The position numbers were made by a program, and so were the translations under genes. This document shows, in pieces, positions 23,126 through 32,762 of a stretch of 64,000 nt of DNA. Numbering within the stretch: position 1 is the first letter of the stretch; each line of letters starts with the position of its first letter. The DNA is from Campylobacter estrildidarum (lineage in GTDB: Bacteria > Campylobacterota > Campylobacteria > Campylobacterales > Campylobacteraceae), in the NCBI RefSeq assembly GCF_005406205.1, contig NZ_NXLZ01000008.1, positions 1 through 64,000 of the forward strand. Reading direction: 5' to 3'. Below the pieces are notes generated by a model. That model did not search any database. It had not been told where the DNA came from and saw nothing but the letters and a program-made list of their open reading frames with translations.

Positions 23126-23327
23126 GTCAAATAGAAATAAAAAATTAAGCTTTTTTTGAATTTTTTAAAAAAACTATTGGTAAAAAATAAAGATTTTGCA
23201 AGGGTTGGATAAAATTTTCATTAGTTAATTTGTTAGTTAAGTATAACGTAGTGTAAAAATTTAGCTCACATTTTTTCAAGTCTGCCGTTTCGGTGTATTT
23301 TTTTTGACTTCATAGAGATTTACACCC
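23126..23327. other. Non-coding gap between terS and HNH genes, possible cos region
   Basis: About 200 bases without a credible gene. The right part changes from AT-rich to a more mixed composition (AAGTCTGCCGTTTCGGTG near 23278, then CACCCCTACCCCTTAAG). In HK97-type phages the HNH gene, the cohesive-end site and terS lie together, so this is the natural place for cos. I cannot identify the nick site. Confidence 0.3.
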
Positions 23328-23669
23328 CTACCCCTTAAGCTCTTTTTTAGTTTTTTCATTATGACATTTTATACATAGACTTTGAAGATTGTCTTGATTT
23401 AACCTATCGCCACCCTGCTTAATTGGAATGATATGATCTACAATCTTAGCAAGTTTTCCACAATTGAAACAAAAAGGATTTTTATTTATAAAAATTGTTC
23501 TTAACTTTCTCCACTCTGAACTATTATAAAATTTTGCACTCTCTTTATTTCTTTTAAATAAATCATAATTTTTATTTGTAATCATCTTATAAGTTTTATC
23601 ACAATCTTTACATTTTCTTAAATGAGTTTCTATTTTTTTTCCACACTTACAAAGCTTATAAATTATCAT
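23328..23669 (-). CDS. HNH endonuclease associated with DNA packaging
   Basis: A 113-residue protein with two zinc-type cysteine pairs (CKCGK and CKDC near the N-terminus; CFNC and CIKC in the core). The HNH motif is split over VDHIIPIKQGGDRLNQDN and LQSLCIKCHNEKT. Stand-alone HNH proteins beside the terminase assist cos cleavage in HK97-like phages. The start overlaps the upstream gene by 4 bases. It is upstream of terS in transcription order, which fits this role. Confidence 0.85.
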   Translation of the reverse strand: MIIYKLCKCGKKIETHLRKCKDCDKTYKMITNKNYDLFKRNKESAKFYNSSEWRKLRTIFINKNPFCFNCGKLAKIVDHIIPIKQGGDRLNQDNLQSLCIKCHNEKTKKELKG

Positions 23670-23947
23670 TTTTTATAAAATCCTATTTCGGTTTTTTTGG
23701 TAATCTTTACTTTAAATTCATAATTAAAACTTTCATAAGGTTTTATTACATAGCAATCGTAGTTAATCTCTAATAATTTAACAAACCATTCAGGTAGTAA
23801 AACAAAATAATTGTTCCCTACCTGTTTAATTTTGAAACCACTTCTAATATCATTTACATTTCTGTAAAAATTATCATACAAACCTATATTAGTTGCAAAA
23901 GTTTTTACTGGAATTGCATTATTAATAATATCATCTTTGTTAAACAT
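23666..23947 (-). CDS. Small phage protein of unknown function upstream of HNH
   Basis: A 93-residue soluble protein, first of the leftward late genes in the window. It has no recognised motif; the C-terminal half is beta-rich and basic (FNYEFKVKITKKTEIGFYKK). The 4-base overlap with the HNH gene suggests translation coupling. Weak Shine-Dalgarno. Confidence 0.55.
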   Translation of the reverse strand: MFNKDDIINNAIPVKTFATNIGLYDNFYRNVNDIRSGFKIKQVGNNYFVLLPEWFVKLLEINYDCYVIKPYESFNYEFKVKITKKTEIGFYKK

Positions 23948-24364
23948 TTTATATTCTTTGATAAGTTGAAAGGTAGCTTAATAAAGTTCTTCTTAGATCG
24001 ATAATTTTAAAATAAAAAAACTAATAAAAATATTAATCCAAAATAAAAATTTATTTATTTATGGAACACTTATTGCTCTTACTAAGAAACTAAAGTTTAA
24101 AAAATACTTTGATAGCTTTTTTCTAAAAATCTATTTGCAAAAGCTAACTGATAAAATTTATCCTACTTAATTTCATCGGATTTTAATAATTTAAGCTATT
24201 GTTTTTCATCGGATTTTAAGCAATAAAAAACATACTTATTTTAATCGGATTTTAATTTTAGAAAAATTATTGCTTTTATTTTTAAAAATCTATTGACCTA
24301 TTTATTGACTTTAATTAATTTATAAAAATTAAAATATTGTTTTATAATATTTAAATAGATATTA
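23948..24364. other. Non-coding right end of the prophage
   Basis: About 420 bases of very AT-rich sequence with no credible gene on either strand. It contains three direct copies of an ATCGGATTTTAA motif and ends at the tRNA-derived attachment core. Composition and repeats are those expected of an integrase-binding phage arm. Confidence 0.5.
24171..24255 (+). repeat. Three direct repeats TTTCATCGGATTTTAA near the attachment site
   Basis: Copies are at 24171-24186 and 24204-24219 (identical) and 24240-24255 (one change, TTTAATCGGATTTTAA). Starts are 33 and 36 bases apart, and the last copy is 110 bases from the tRNA-derived core. Direct repeats at this distance from an att core are typical integrase arm-type or excisionase sites; that role is inferred. 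Confidence 0.6.
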
Positions 24365-24387
24365 TTCAAATCTCGCTAACCGCACCA
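24365..24387 (+). other. attR: Prophage attachment site attR: 3' end of a tRNA gene (probably tRNA-Leu)
   Basis: TTCAAATCTCGCTAACCGC followed by ACCA reads as a tRNA 3' end: T-loop TTCAAAT, T-stem 3' strand CTCGC, acceptor TAACCGC, discriminator A and CCA. The matching acceptor 5' strand GCGGTTA suits tRNA-Leu. Bases before it do not form the T-stem, so the rest of the tRNA is absent. A duplicated 3' end is what integration at a tRNA leaves at the distal end. Phage genes are on the left, so the intact tRNA and integrase should lie left of the window. Confidence 0.72.
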
Positions 24388-24444
24388 ATTTTCACATAAG
24401 ATGATTTATTTTTAATAAATAAAGAGTTTAAAGGGTGAAGTTAT

Positions 24445-24732
24445 GTGGGAAATAAAAATTATATTTTAACAAGAATATTGAAAATTACCCTATTATTAGT
24501 ACTAATTATAATTATTGATTTAGCGTGTGGTGCTGCTTTTTTAAATTTAAAAAGTTATTCTGAAAAAATTGGGATTAATCTAGAAACACTTTATTTTATT
24601 ATTATATTTATTATAGTGATTTCAATCATTTGCATAATTAAATTGCTTTTTATAATATTTAAAAAAATCATAACTAAAAAAACGCTAATATATTTTTCTT
24701 TAAGAATATTGGATAAAGCTTTTTTATATTGA
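24445..24732 (+). CDS. Small two-span membrane protein outside attR
   Basis: A 95-residue protein starting at GTG with AAAGGGTGA upstream. It has two strongly hydrophobic segments (about residues 10-33 and 47-72) and a basic tail. Its last codons run directly into the broken portal copy, so the original C-terminus may have been lost in a fusion. Function unknown. Confidence 0.5.
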   Translation: MGNKNYILTRILKITLLLVLIIIIDLACGAAFLNLKSYSEKIGINLETLYFIIIFIIVISIICIIKLLFIIFKKIITKKTLIYFSLRILDKAFLY

Positions 24733-24733
24733 T

Positions 24734-25300
24734 ATTTACTAAACCTTGCATTGATTCATTTAAGCCTTCTACCTTAAACATTATCTTTTTTCCTTTTGAG
24801 TGTCTTTTTGATCTATTTTGATAAGATTTAGCGGTATAAGATGATCGTTTCCATTGTTGATTGGGTTCACATTTCTTCTAAGGCTCTTACTTCATTTATA
24901 CTCATCACACCATTACTCAAAGCTTTGGTATAACTTTCCCATCTTGAAGAGCTATCAACTCTTAAAATGGCGTTGATGTTAAATTTAAAATAAAATCTGC
25001 CTCATTCTTCTTTGCTTAATAAAAAACGATTTAAGGCTTGTTCTATTTTAATGGTTAAAGGAGTGATGGTTTGCACCATATAATTGGTTTCTTGTTGCTC
25101 GATATTTGAAAAAGTCACTCTTGAAAGATCGCCTAATTTGGTGAGGTGGGATATTAAAAAGCCTTGCAATTTCTATCACTTAAAATTGTTTGCTTTCTAT
25201 GAATTGACTATCTTTATTTGCACTTGTAGTTTGTGTGTAAGTAGCTCCACTTTCTAAAATGGATGATTTGTAGCAAGTTTTGTTCCATCGCTTGTTTTTT
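24734..25300 (-). pseudogene. Remnant of a second portal gene with the start of gp10
   Basis: The segment follows 19521-20047 closely, with scattered substitutions, and so carries the gp10 start and portal 3' end. It then jumps at about 25263 to a stretch matching 20533-20570, an internal deletion of roughly 485 bp. In-frame stops have arisen (TGG to TGA near 25011, CAA to TAA near 25183), as have single-base insertions (near 24871 and 25141). It is a decayed piece of a related prophage, not a functional gene. Confidence 0.9.
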
Positions 25301-25302
25301 AC

Positions 25303-25856
25303 CATAAAAAATACTATAGAGCTATACAAAATATCTTTAAAAGCGAAATAGAAAATTCAAGTGATGAATTTATAAGTTTTTTTGCCAAACAAATGACAGA
25401 AAAAAGAATAGCTAGTGCTGTTTTAGAAGAATTTAAAATTATATTAAAAAATCTTTTACAAGAAATTATTAATGATTTGGTTTATGATAAAAAATCACAA
25501 ATATAAAAAATAATCTCCAAGCCATCAATGATGATGAAGATAATGAGCAGATTAATGAAAGTAGAGATATTGTAACATGTAACAACAGAAGAAGAATTAC
25601 AAGGTTTCTATATAGTAAAATCAATACTTGCGAGTGCTGGAGCTAATCTTGAAGATATAAATTATAAAGATACTTTAAGTTATTTTGGTATTTTGTATTA
25701 AGGTAAAGTTACTGAGTGGATATGTCGATTATATTTTAATACAGCTCTAAAAAGTCTATTGGTTTTCCAGATGGAACAAATGTAAATATAGAAAAATTGG
25801 AAGATATTTATCAATATAAAACAGATATTATCAAAGCTTTTGAAAGTAGAAAATAA
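25303..25856 (+). pseudogene. Decayed HsdR_N-type restriction protein gene (C-terminal part)
   Basis: The plus strand codes pieces such as SEIENSSDEFISFFAKQMTE and EEELQGFYIVKSILASAGAN, DTLSYFGILY, GKVTEWICRLYFNT and LEDIYQYKTDIIKAFESRK, interrupted by a stop (25504-25506), a frameshift near 25580, a stop at about 25700 and a further shift near 25750. The order of these blocks matches the C-terminal half of the type I restriction enzyme R-protein N-terminal-like (HSDR_N_2) family found in Campylobacter phages and islands. The N-terminal nuclease part is missing at the portal fusion. Confidence 0.72.
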
Positions 25857-25874
25857 GTTAAAATTTTGCATTAG

Positions 25875-25905
25875 AAATCAAAGTCAAAAAATATGACTTT
25901 GATTT
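25875..25905. terminator. 12-bp hairpin terminator after the tautomerase gene
   Basis: AAATCAAAGTCA (25875-25886) and TGACTTTGATTT (25894-25905) are perfect complements with a 7-base loop. It lies 26 bases beyond the 3' end of the tautomerase gene and also just after the broken restriction gene on the other strand, so it may serve both directions. Confidence 0.65.
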
Positions 25906-25931
25906 GAAAAGCGGTTTTATATATAGCAAAT

Positions 25932-26147
25932 CTAATTTTTACCCTGCTCTTTTCTTGCTTCGGTGATAGTTTTTCCACCTAAGCCATAATTATCTGTTTC
26001 AATCTCATCAATAATTACAACAGTGGAAGCCTTATTTTTATTTAAAACCTTAGCAAGTAAATCTGTAACACCTTCAATTAATTCTTGTTTTTGTTTAAGT
26101 GTCGGTTCACCTTTTTCTTTTGTGATTCTAATATTAACAAAGGGCAT
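25932..26147 (-). CDS. 4-oxalocrotonate tautomerase family protein
   Basis: A 71-residue protein that keeps the catalytic N-terminal proline (MPFVNIRITKE) and the family length. The tautomerase superfamily uses Pro1 as a general base. The physiological substrate in Campylobacter is unknown. The Shine-Dalgarno AAGGAGATGTT is good. From memory the NCTC 11168 copy (Cj0270) is near ilvE, not beside the Cj0941 homologue, so the gene may be a second or relocated copy. Confidence 0.85.
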   Translation of the reverse strand: MPFVNIRITKEKGEPTLKQKQELIEGVTDLLAKVLNKNKASTVVIIDEIETDNYGLGGKTITEARKEQGKN

Positions 26148-26216
26148 AACATCTCCTTAATTTTGGTTTTTTATATTCTAATATTTCTAGATAAACTCAA
26201 TTCTTTTTATAAAAAT

Positions 26217-27422
26217 CTATTCATTTCTCAAAGTATCTAAAACATTGATTTGAGTTGCTTTTTTAGCTGGATAAAAAGATGATAAAGCAATAATAACTAA
26301 AGCTCCAACCACTGTTAAAGAAAAATCCATAATCGATAAGTCAAGTGGCAATTTACTTGTACCATAAACATCTTCTGGTAAAGTAATAATATCAAAATTT
26401 CCTAAAAGCCATAGAGCAATAAAAGCAAGTAAAATACCCACTATCATACCACTACCACCTATTAGCATTCCCAAAGCAAAAAAACTTTTTTTAACTTCTG
26501 CTTTACTTGCACCTAATGCAAATAAAAGAGCAATTTCACTGCGACGATTCATTACTATCATTAAAAGAGAACTAACTATATTTAAACTGGCAACCAAGAT
26601 AATAAGCATCAAAACTATAAAAAGAGCACGTTTTTCAAGCTTTAAGGCTGAAAAGAAATTTTTATTTTGTTCCCACCACCCTATAACAGCATAATCATCC
26701 TTTAAATATGCTCTTAATTTTTCTACATCTTTAAAAGCATCATTGCTATAAACATGTATTCCATCATAGCCCTGTTTTTCACTTACCCCAAGAACTTTTC
26801 TTAAAGCCTTAACATCTGTATACATATATGCCTTGTCATAAAAAGCAAGTCCGGAAGCAAAGCGTGCTTTAACTTTAAAGCGTTTTGTCTGAGGAATTAA
26901 AGAAAAACCGCTAGGATTAAAATTTGAAAAAATAAGAGAGATCATATCGTTTTTATGCAAGTTATATTCATCTACCAAGGCTGATCCTACAAGAATATCA
27001 AAACCGCTTAAATTTTCATCTTTAATAGCTTTAGCCACCACTTCATTAATCTTAGTTTCATCATTAAAATTTACACCAAAAAGTGCTCCGCCTTCAAAAC
27101 GATTATCTCCTTTTATAACAACTTGAGTGCTAATATAAGGACTAAAAAGCAATTTAGGAAATCTTTCTTTAAGTTCATTAACTAAATCATCGTTAGCTGG
27201 AGCATAAAATTTTGGCATTATAGTGATAGGGTAATTCATTATAAAAAAACGTTTTTCAAATTCCTTATCAAAACCATTCATAATAGCCATCGCTACAAGC
27301 AAAACGCAAAGTCCTACACATACTCCTAAAAAAGCTAAAAGCATAGACAAATTAATAAAGGGCTGCTCTTTATCAAACCTTAAATATTTGAAAAGTAAAT
27401 ATTTTAAAACACTTTTATTCAA
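26217..27422 (-). CDS. LolC/LolE-like lipoprotein-releasing ABC transporter permease
   Basis: A 401-residue inner-membrane protein with four spans, one near residue 25 and three in the C-terminal 150 residues, and a large periplasmic domain between, as in LolC/LolE/MacB permeases. The segment [20 protein letters not shown] with ALGAS is the usual cytoplasmic coupling motif. It extracts lipoproteins for LolA. The start overlaps the secA stop by 4 bases, so the two are coupled. Homologue of Cj0941c. Confidence 0.88.
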   Translation of the reverse strand: MNKSVLKYLLFKYLRFDKEQPFINLSMLLAFLGVCVGLCVLLVAMAIMNGFDKEFEKRFFIMNYPITIMPKFYAPANDDLVNELKERFPKLLFSPYISTQVVIKGDNRFEGGALFGVNFNDETKINEVVAKAIKDENLSGFDILVGSALVDEYNLHKNDMISLIFSNFNPSGFSLIPQTKRFKVKARFASGLAFYDKAYMYTDVKALRKVLGVSEKQGYDGIHVYSNDAFKDVEKLRAYLKDDYAVIGWWEQNKNFFSALKLEKRALFIVLMLIILVASLNIVSSLLMIVMNRRSEIALLFALGASKAEVKKSFFALGMLIGGSGMIVGILLAFIALWLLGNFDIITLPEDVYGTSKLPLDLSIMDFSLTVVGALVIIALSSFYPAKKATQINVLDTLRNE

Positions 27423-29998
27423 GCTAAAATTCCTTGTTTTGGACCACTTTTACCATGGCATTCTTTAAATTTTTTTCCACTCCCACACGGACAAGGTGCA
27501 TTACGAGGAACTTTTTTAATATCTAATCCATCTTCACTAACACCTTTTTCTGTAGAATTTTCGAGCATCTTATCATTCTCTTTGTTTGCTTTATTTTCCA
27601 AATCTTTTACTTCTTCTTGGTTAAATCTTACGCTAAAAAGCAATTTAATACTATCGAATTTGATACGATTAACAAGTTCTAAAAAAAGATCATAACTCTC
27701 TTTTTTATACTCAACAAGAGGATCTTTTTGATTGTATCCACGAAGTCCTATACCTGTTTTTAAAATATCCATTTGATACAAATGATCTCGCCAAGCATTA
27801 TCTAAAACTTGTAAATATAAAATACGTTCTATATTATGCAATTCTTTTTCATCAAGCTTTTCCATTTTTTGATTATAAGATTGCTCCAAAATTTCACTTA
27901 ATTTATCTTGCATTTCAATCATGCTAAGATTTTCAAAATCGCTTTCTTTAATTTCAGTAGAACATTCGTCAAAAATTTTATTTTTCAAAGTTTTAAAATT
28001 AACTTCCCCATTACTTTCATCAAGCATAAATTCGCTCATTACACTCGCGCAATATTCTGCAATATTTTGTGATATTTTCGCTTTTATATCATACTCTTCA
28101 TCTAGCAATTCATTGCGATAACGATAAATTGTTTTTCTTTGTTCATTAGCAACATCATCGTATTCTAACAAGTGTTTTCTGCTTTCAAAATGCAAACTCT
28201 CAACCTTTTTTTGTGCATTTTCGACCGCTCTTGTAACTATACTTGATTCAATATGTTCGCCTTCTTTTATACCTAAACGTTCCATAATTCCTTTAATACG
28301 ATCTCCACCAAAAATTCTCAGTAAATTATCTTCTAAGCTAAGATAAAAACGACTAGTCCCTGGATCCCCTTGACGCCCTGCACGACCACGAAGTTGATTA
28401 TCAATACGACGGCTTTCATGCCTTTCAGTTCCTATGATATAAAGTCCTCCCAAAGCTCTTACTTCATCATCTATTTTGATATCAACTCCACGTCCTGCCA
28501 TATTTGTCGCTATGGTAACAGCTCCTTTTTTACCAGCATCTTGGATGATTAAAGCTTCTTGTTCGTGATTTTTAGCATTTAAAACATGGTGTGGAATTCT
28601 TTCTTTTACAAGCATATTGTGAAAAACTTCACTTCTTTCTATACTTGCAGTTCCCACAAGAACAGGCTGTCCTTTTTTATTTGCTTGTTTAATTTCTTCA
28701 ATTACAGCTTTAAATTTTTCATTTTGTGTTTTATAAATTAAATCATCCTTATCTTGTCTTTTGATGGGAATATTAGTTGGAATTGAAATAACGTCCAAAT
28801 TATAAATTTGTGAAAATTCTGTAGCTTCAGTTTGTGCTGTTCCTGTCATACCCGCGAGTTTATTATACATTCTAAAATAATTCTGAAAAGTAATATCTGC
28901 TAGAGTTTGGCTTTCTTCTTGAATTTTTACATTTTCTTTAGCCTCTAAAGCTTGGTGAAGTCCTTCACTAAAACGACGACCTTCGCTTAAACGCCCTGTA
29001 AATTCATCAACAATAATAACTTCTTTATTTCTAACAACATAGTGTATATCTTTTTCAAAAAGATTGTGCGCCTTTAAAGCTTGATCGAGCTGATGCGCTA
29101 AAATAGCATTGTCAAGACTATATAAATTCTCCACTCCAAAAAGCTTTTCAGCCTTAGCAATTCCTGCTTCTGTGATCAAAATATTTCTATTTTTTTCATC
29201 CACTACAAAATCACCTTCAGGCTTGGCAGGAGGTAACACCGCTTCACCTCTTTTCATTTTTTTTGCCACTTCATTGGCTTTTATATAACCATCTAAAGTT
29301 CTATTAGTAGGCCCACTAATAATCAAAGGAGTTCTTGCTTCATCGATTAAAATACTATCTACTTCATCTACAATTACAAAATTATGCCCTCTTTGAACCT
29401 TTTCAGCCTTTGAAAATTTCATATTATCACGCAAATAATCAAAGCCAAATTCATTATTTGTCCCATAAGTAATATCGCAATCATAAGCTTTTTTATGCTC
29501 TAAGTCATTATTTTGAGATGAAAGCACAACCCCGACACTAAAACCTAAGAAGTTATAAATCGCACTCATTTGCTCTGCATCTCTTTTAGCTAGATAATCA
29601 TTCACAGTTACAACATGAACGCCTTTTCCACTCATAGCATTTAAAACAACAGGTAAAGTCGCCACAAGGGTTTTTCCCTCCCCTGTTTTCATTTCTGCAA
29701 TCTTACCTTCGTGCAAAACCATACCGCCGATTAATTGCACATCAAAATGACGCATATTTAAAGTTCTTTTACCTACTTCTCTTACTATAGCAAAAACATC
29801 ATTTAAGATTTCATTTTCTTCTTTTTCACTCTTAATAATTTGCTCTTTAAATTTTAAAAATTCAGCTTTAAGCTCTTCATCGCTTAAATTTTGATATTTA
29901 GGCTCAAGCATATTAATCTGTGCCACTCGTTTAAAATATTTTTTTACTTCGCGATCATTTTTTGTTCCAAATATGGCCCTTAAAGCATTTAAAAACAT
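27419..29998 (-). CDS. secA: Preprotein translocase ATPase SecA
   Basis: An 859-residue motor of Sec export. It has Walker [16 protein letters not shown] near residue 100, [20 protein letters not shown] near 210, and the helicase motifs [13 protein letters not shown] and RGRAGRQGD in the second RecA-like domain. The C-terminal zinc-binding [14 protein letters not shown] contacts SecB or lipids. Length is normal for Campylobacter. Divergent from lolA and followed by the LolC-like permease, so export and lipoprotein sorting genes cluster. Confidence 0.98.
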   Translation of the reverse strand: MFLNALRAIFGTKNDREVKKYFKRVAQINMLEPKYQNLSDEELKAEFLKFKEQIIKSEKEENEILNDVFAIVREVGKRTLNMRHFDVQLIGGMVLHEGKIAEMKTGEGKTLVATLPVVLNAMSGKGVHVVTVNDYLAKRDAEQMSAIYNFLGFSVGVVLSSQNNDLEHKKAYDCDITYGTNNEFGFDYLRDNMKFSKAEKVQRGHNFVIVDEVDSILIDEARTPLIISGPTNRTLDGYIKANEVAKKMKRGEAVLPPAKPEGDFVVDEKNRNILITEAGIAKAEKLFGVENLYSLDNAILAHQLDQALKAHNLFEKDIHYVVRNKEVIIVDEFTGRLSEGRRFSEGLHQALEAKENVKIQEESQTLADITFQNYFRMYNKLAGMTGTAQTEATEFSQIYNLDVISIPTNIPIKRQDKDDLIYKTQNEKFKAVIEEIKQANKKGQPVLVGTASIERSEVFHNMLVKERIPHHVLNAKNHEQEALIIQDAGKKGAVTIATNMAGRGVDIKIDDEVRALGGLYIIGTERHESRRIDNQLRGRAGRQGDPGTSRFYLSLEDNLLRIFGGDRIKGIMERLGIKEGEHIESSIVTRAVENAQKKVESLHFESRKHLLEYDDVANEQRKTIYRYRNELLDEEYDIKAKISQNIAEYCASVMSEFMLDESNGEVNFKTLKNKIFDECSTEIKESDFENLSMIEMQDKLSEILEQSYNQKMEKLDEKELHNIERILYLQVLDNAWRDHLYQMDILKTGIGLRGYNQKDPLVEYKKESYDLFLELVNRIKFDSIKLLFSVRFNQEEVKDLENKANKENDKMLENSTEKGVSEDGLDIKKVPRNAPCPCGSGKKFKECHGKSGPKQGILA

Positions 29999-30090
29999 TT
30001 TTAAAACCTTTTGCTAAAATTTCAAGCTATCATTATAGCTATTGTTTAATTAAAGTTAGCTAGAATTAATAAAAAATTTTAAGGAAAATA

Positions 30091-30600
30091 ATGAAAAAAA
30101 TTTTTATATTTTTTTTAATTGCTGTAGTTAAAATTTGGGCTATTGATCTTGATTTTAATACTTATTCAAGCAATTTCACTCAACTGGTTAAATCCAAAAA
30201 TTCAACGCTTCGTTATAGCGGATATTTTATCATAAGCAAAGATAAAGCATTTTGGGAATATACCACACCCAATAAAAAAGAAATTTATATCAATAAAAAT
30301 CAAGTTGCGATCATAGAACATGATTTAGAACAAGTGATCTTTTCAAAACTCGATAACATACCTAATCTTAATCAAATTTTTAAAAATGCTAAACAAATTT
30401 CAAAAAATAAACTTTTAGCAAAATATGAAAAGATTGATTACACTCTTATTTTAGACCAAGATAAAATTCAGTCTATTTCTTATAAAGATGAATTTGAAAA
30501 TGACGTAACAATAACCTTAAGCAATCAAATCAAAAATCCTAAAATTGATCCTAAAATTTTTGAATTTAAAATTCCAAAAAATTACGATGTAGTTCGTTGA
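30091..30600 (+). CDS. lolA: Outer-membrane lipoprotein carrier protein LolA
   Basis: A 169-residue periplasmic protein with a signal peptide of about 18 residues (MKKIFIFFLIAVVKIWA). The following SSNFTQLVKSKN and YSGYFIISKDKAFWEY match LolA. It takes lipoproteins from the LolC-type transporter across the periplasm. It starts after AAGGAAAATA, 92 bases from divergent secA. Confidence 0.88.
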   Translation: MKKIFIFFLIAVVKIWAIDLDFNTYSSNFTQLVKSKNSTLRYSGYFIISKDKAFWEYTTPNKKEIYINKNQVAIIEHDLEQVIFSKLDNIPNLNQIFKNAKQISKNKLLAKYEKIDYTLILDQDKIQSISYKDEFENDVTITLSNQIKNPKIDPKIFEFKIPKNYDVVR

Positions 30601-30610
30601 GATATTGATT

Positions 30611-30640
30611 TTCTACAAAATATTAATTTATTTTGTAGAA
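30611..30640. terminator. Bidirectional terminator between lolA and the Cj0944c homologue
   Basis: TTCTACAAAAT (30611-30621) pairs perfectly with ATTTTGTAGAA (30630-30640). It lies across the convergent gene ends and overlaps the last codons of the minus-strand gene. Confidence 0.65.
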
Positions 30641-31362
30641 TTGTTATCCAATTTCAAATCAAAACCTATACTAGAATTCTCTTCGGGAGAAGTTTTTGTT
30701 ATATTTTTTTCTTGAAAAATTTTTGGTGGATTTTTAATCAAATCTTGTTTGATTTTTTCCTCAAGTTCTGAAGGATTGATCTTAGGGATATTAAGAGAAT
30801 CAGAACTGATCTCACCATCATCTTTTTTATCTTCATTGCCATCGCCAAAAAGTTGCCCTATTTGCTTTGCTTCAGGTATATTAGGAATGCTGATATTATT
30901 TGGAGTTTTAACCTGTGGAACTTCGGGAACACTTAAATTTTCTAAAACTTTTTTGACTTCACTACTCGCATTTTTTTTCTTAGCTTCTGTGCTTTGTAAA
31001 AACCTTTTAAATTCTTCTAAATCAAATTTTTCAACTCCGCTTAAAGATAAAATGTAAATTTCATTAATATTCATTTTATATTTTTTCTCTATAAATTTTT
31101 TCAAAACTTTTTTAAAATTATCTTTTCCAATCTCAGTAAATAAATCCTCGTAAAAAAAGCCAGAAATAACAGTATTAATAGAATCAATCAGCTTAAGCTC
31201 ATTTTCTTTTAAATTTTCTCCTTCAAAATCTAAAGAAATTTCAACTTTTTTAAGAATATTTGCTCCGCTTTTAGAATATAAATCTGTTCTTAACTTAGAT
31301 ATTTCAAGACTTTGTGCATTTAAATTTAAAAATAAAAAAATCGCAAAAAATATTTTTTTCAT
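30628..31362 (-). CDS. Periplasmic protein of unknown function (Cj0944c homologue)
   Basis: A 244-residue protein with a signal peptide (MKKIFFAIFLFLNLNAQS), a first domain to about residue 130 and a Pro/Glu-rich low-complexity tail. The first domain (VEISLDFEGENLKENELKLI, then a helix and IYILSLSGVEKFD) vaguely resembles periplasmic FliL-type domains, but I do not call it. It lies 14 bases after the helicase gene in one transcription unit. Confidence 0.8.
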   Translation of the reverse strand: MKKIFFAIFLFLNLNAQSLEISKLRTDLYSKSGANILKKVEISLDFEGENLKENELKLIDSINTVISGFFYEDLFTEIGKDNFKKVLKKFIEKKYKMNINEIYILSLSGVEKFDLEEFKRFLQSTEAKKKNASSEVKKVLENLSVPEVPQVKTPNNISIPNIPEAKQIGQLFGDGNEDKKDDGEISSDSLNIPKINPSELEEKIKQDLIKNPPKIFQEKNITKTSPEENSSIGFDLKLDNNSTK

Positions 31363-31376
31363 TTTATTTCCTTTTA

Positions 31377-32714
31377 TTAAGCAATATTATCTTCAAATTC
31401 AAGATCTAAAAAAGCATTATCTTTATAAAAATCGATAACCCTAGGATCGAATTTTAAAATATTTGTAAAATAATTTTCAAATTTTACACCCTTGGTAAAA
31501 TAAATTTTTAAAGTATCAGGATTGATCGCTCTTGATAATGCCACATAAAGTTGTCCATTTTCAAAAATATGATCTATATCACAAACCAACTTTTCAATAC
31601 TCATACCTTGAGATTTATGTATGGTAATAGCATAGGCCAATTTTATAGGAAACTGACTCACACTTGCTAAAGTATTAACAATCAATTCTCCATTATTTTG
31701 CTCAATCTCCTCCATAAAAAAAACATAAGGTTCGAGCGTAATATTTATCCCATTATTTTTCATAATACTGATATAAATTTTATCTTCATCATAAATAATA
31801 TCTTTAACCACTCCTTGTTCTCCATTATAGTAATTTTTATCCCAATTATTAATACAAAAAATAATGCGAGCCCCTATTTTAATCTTAAGATCTTCTAAGA
31901 TATTTAAACCTTTAATCCAATTTTCTAATTTACTATCCTCAAGTTCTTTATCTTCTTTTTGAATTTTAGCCTTAAAACTTACCAAAGGAGTTGATAAACG
32001 ATTAAGTTTATTTTCATTGATTTCATTTACTTTTTTATTTATTCCACAAAGCAAAGTATAATCATCTTCTAAGCCTTCTAATTCCTTCGTGTTAATACAC
32101 ATTTGTCTAAATTGACTTATGATTTTTTCGTTTAAAACACCTTGTCTTATTAAAGATAAATTTTCATAAAATTCTAAATTTTGAGTTCTTTTAGGTTGTG
32201 AAAGTTTAACATTTTTAAAATTTAAATCTTTCCAAAAAAAAGAAGAAAAAGCATAATAAGAATTTAAAAAAAGCGTTTCTTTTTTTTCTTTAATCACAGG
32301 GGGTAATTGAAAAAAATCTCCTACGACTAAAATTTTTCCATCAAATCTTGAATTTTTTATTCTAAAACCTATCATTTCAAAAATATTAGCACTCACCATA
32401 GAAATTTCATCGATAATAATAAGATCGATTTTCTTTAAATTTTCATTTAGCTTAGCAATTTTTTCTTTTTGTTTGCGATCAAAAACACTTAAAGCCATCA
32501 TATCTTCACAATAACCTAAACAAAAAAAACTATGCAAGGTGATTCCGCCGATATTAAATGCAGAAAGTGCACTAGAGCCTAAGGCGACTACAAATTTACC
32601 TTTTTTTCTATAAGCTTTCATTAAATTATTAGTTAAAAAACTCTTTCCAACTCCAGCACCACCGCTTAAAAAAACATTATCATTGACTAAAATTTTTTCC
32701 AGTTTATCAAGCAT
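31377..32714 (-). CDS. PIF1/RecD-like DNA helicase (Cj0945c homologue)
   Basis: A 445-residue SF1 helicase. Walker A is DNVFLSGGAGVGKSFL at residues 12-27, Walker B IIDEISMVSA near 100, and the C-terminal motif AYAITIHKSQGMSIEKL with LYVALSRA is of UvrD_C_2 type. This is the PIF1 layout, with 5'-3' polarity expected and a role in DNA repair or replication fork handling. Length is typical for the short bacterial PIF1-like proteins. Confidence 0.9.
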   Translation of the reverse strand: MLDKLEKILVNDNVFLSGGAGVGKSFLTNNLMKAYRKKGKFVVALGSSALSAFNIGGITLHSFFCLGYCEDMMALSVFDRKQKEKIAKLNENLKKIDLIIIDEISMVSANIFEMIGFRIKNSRFDGKILVVGDFFQLPPVIKEKKETLFLNSYYAFSSFFWKDLNFKNVKLSQPKRTQNLEFYENLSLIRQGVLNEKIISQFRQMCINTKELEGLEDDYTLLCGINKKVNEINENKLNRLSTPLVSFKAKIQKEDKELEDSKLENWIKGLNILEDLKIKIGARIIFCINNWDKNYYNGEQGVVKDIIYDEDKIYISIMKNNGINITLEPYVFFMEEIEQNNGELIVNTLASVSQFPIKLAYAITIHKSQGMSIEKLVCDIDHIFENGQLYVALSRAINPDTLKIYFTKGVKFENYFTNILKFDPRVIDFYKDNAFLDLEFEDNIA

Positions 32715-32762
32715 TATACTTCCTTGGCTTTAATTATAACGATTTTTTGTAAAAGGTTGATT

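Noticed and set aside
24365-24387. Complete tRNA gene
   Set aside because: Only the 3' part is present; the preceding bases do not give the T-stem, anticodon or D arms.
32724-32762. Longer N-terminus for the NlpC/P60 lipoprotein
   Set aside because: The upstream start has no ribosome-binding site and would bury the lipoprotein signal; AAAAGG supports 32763.
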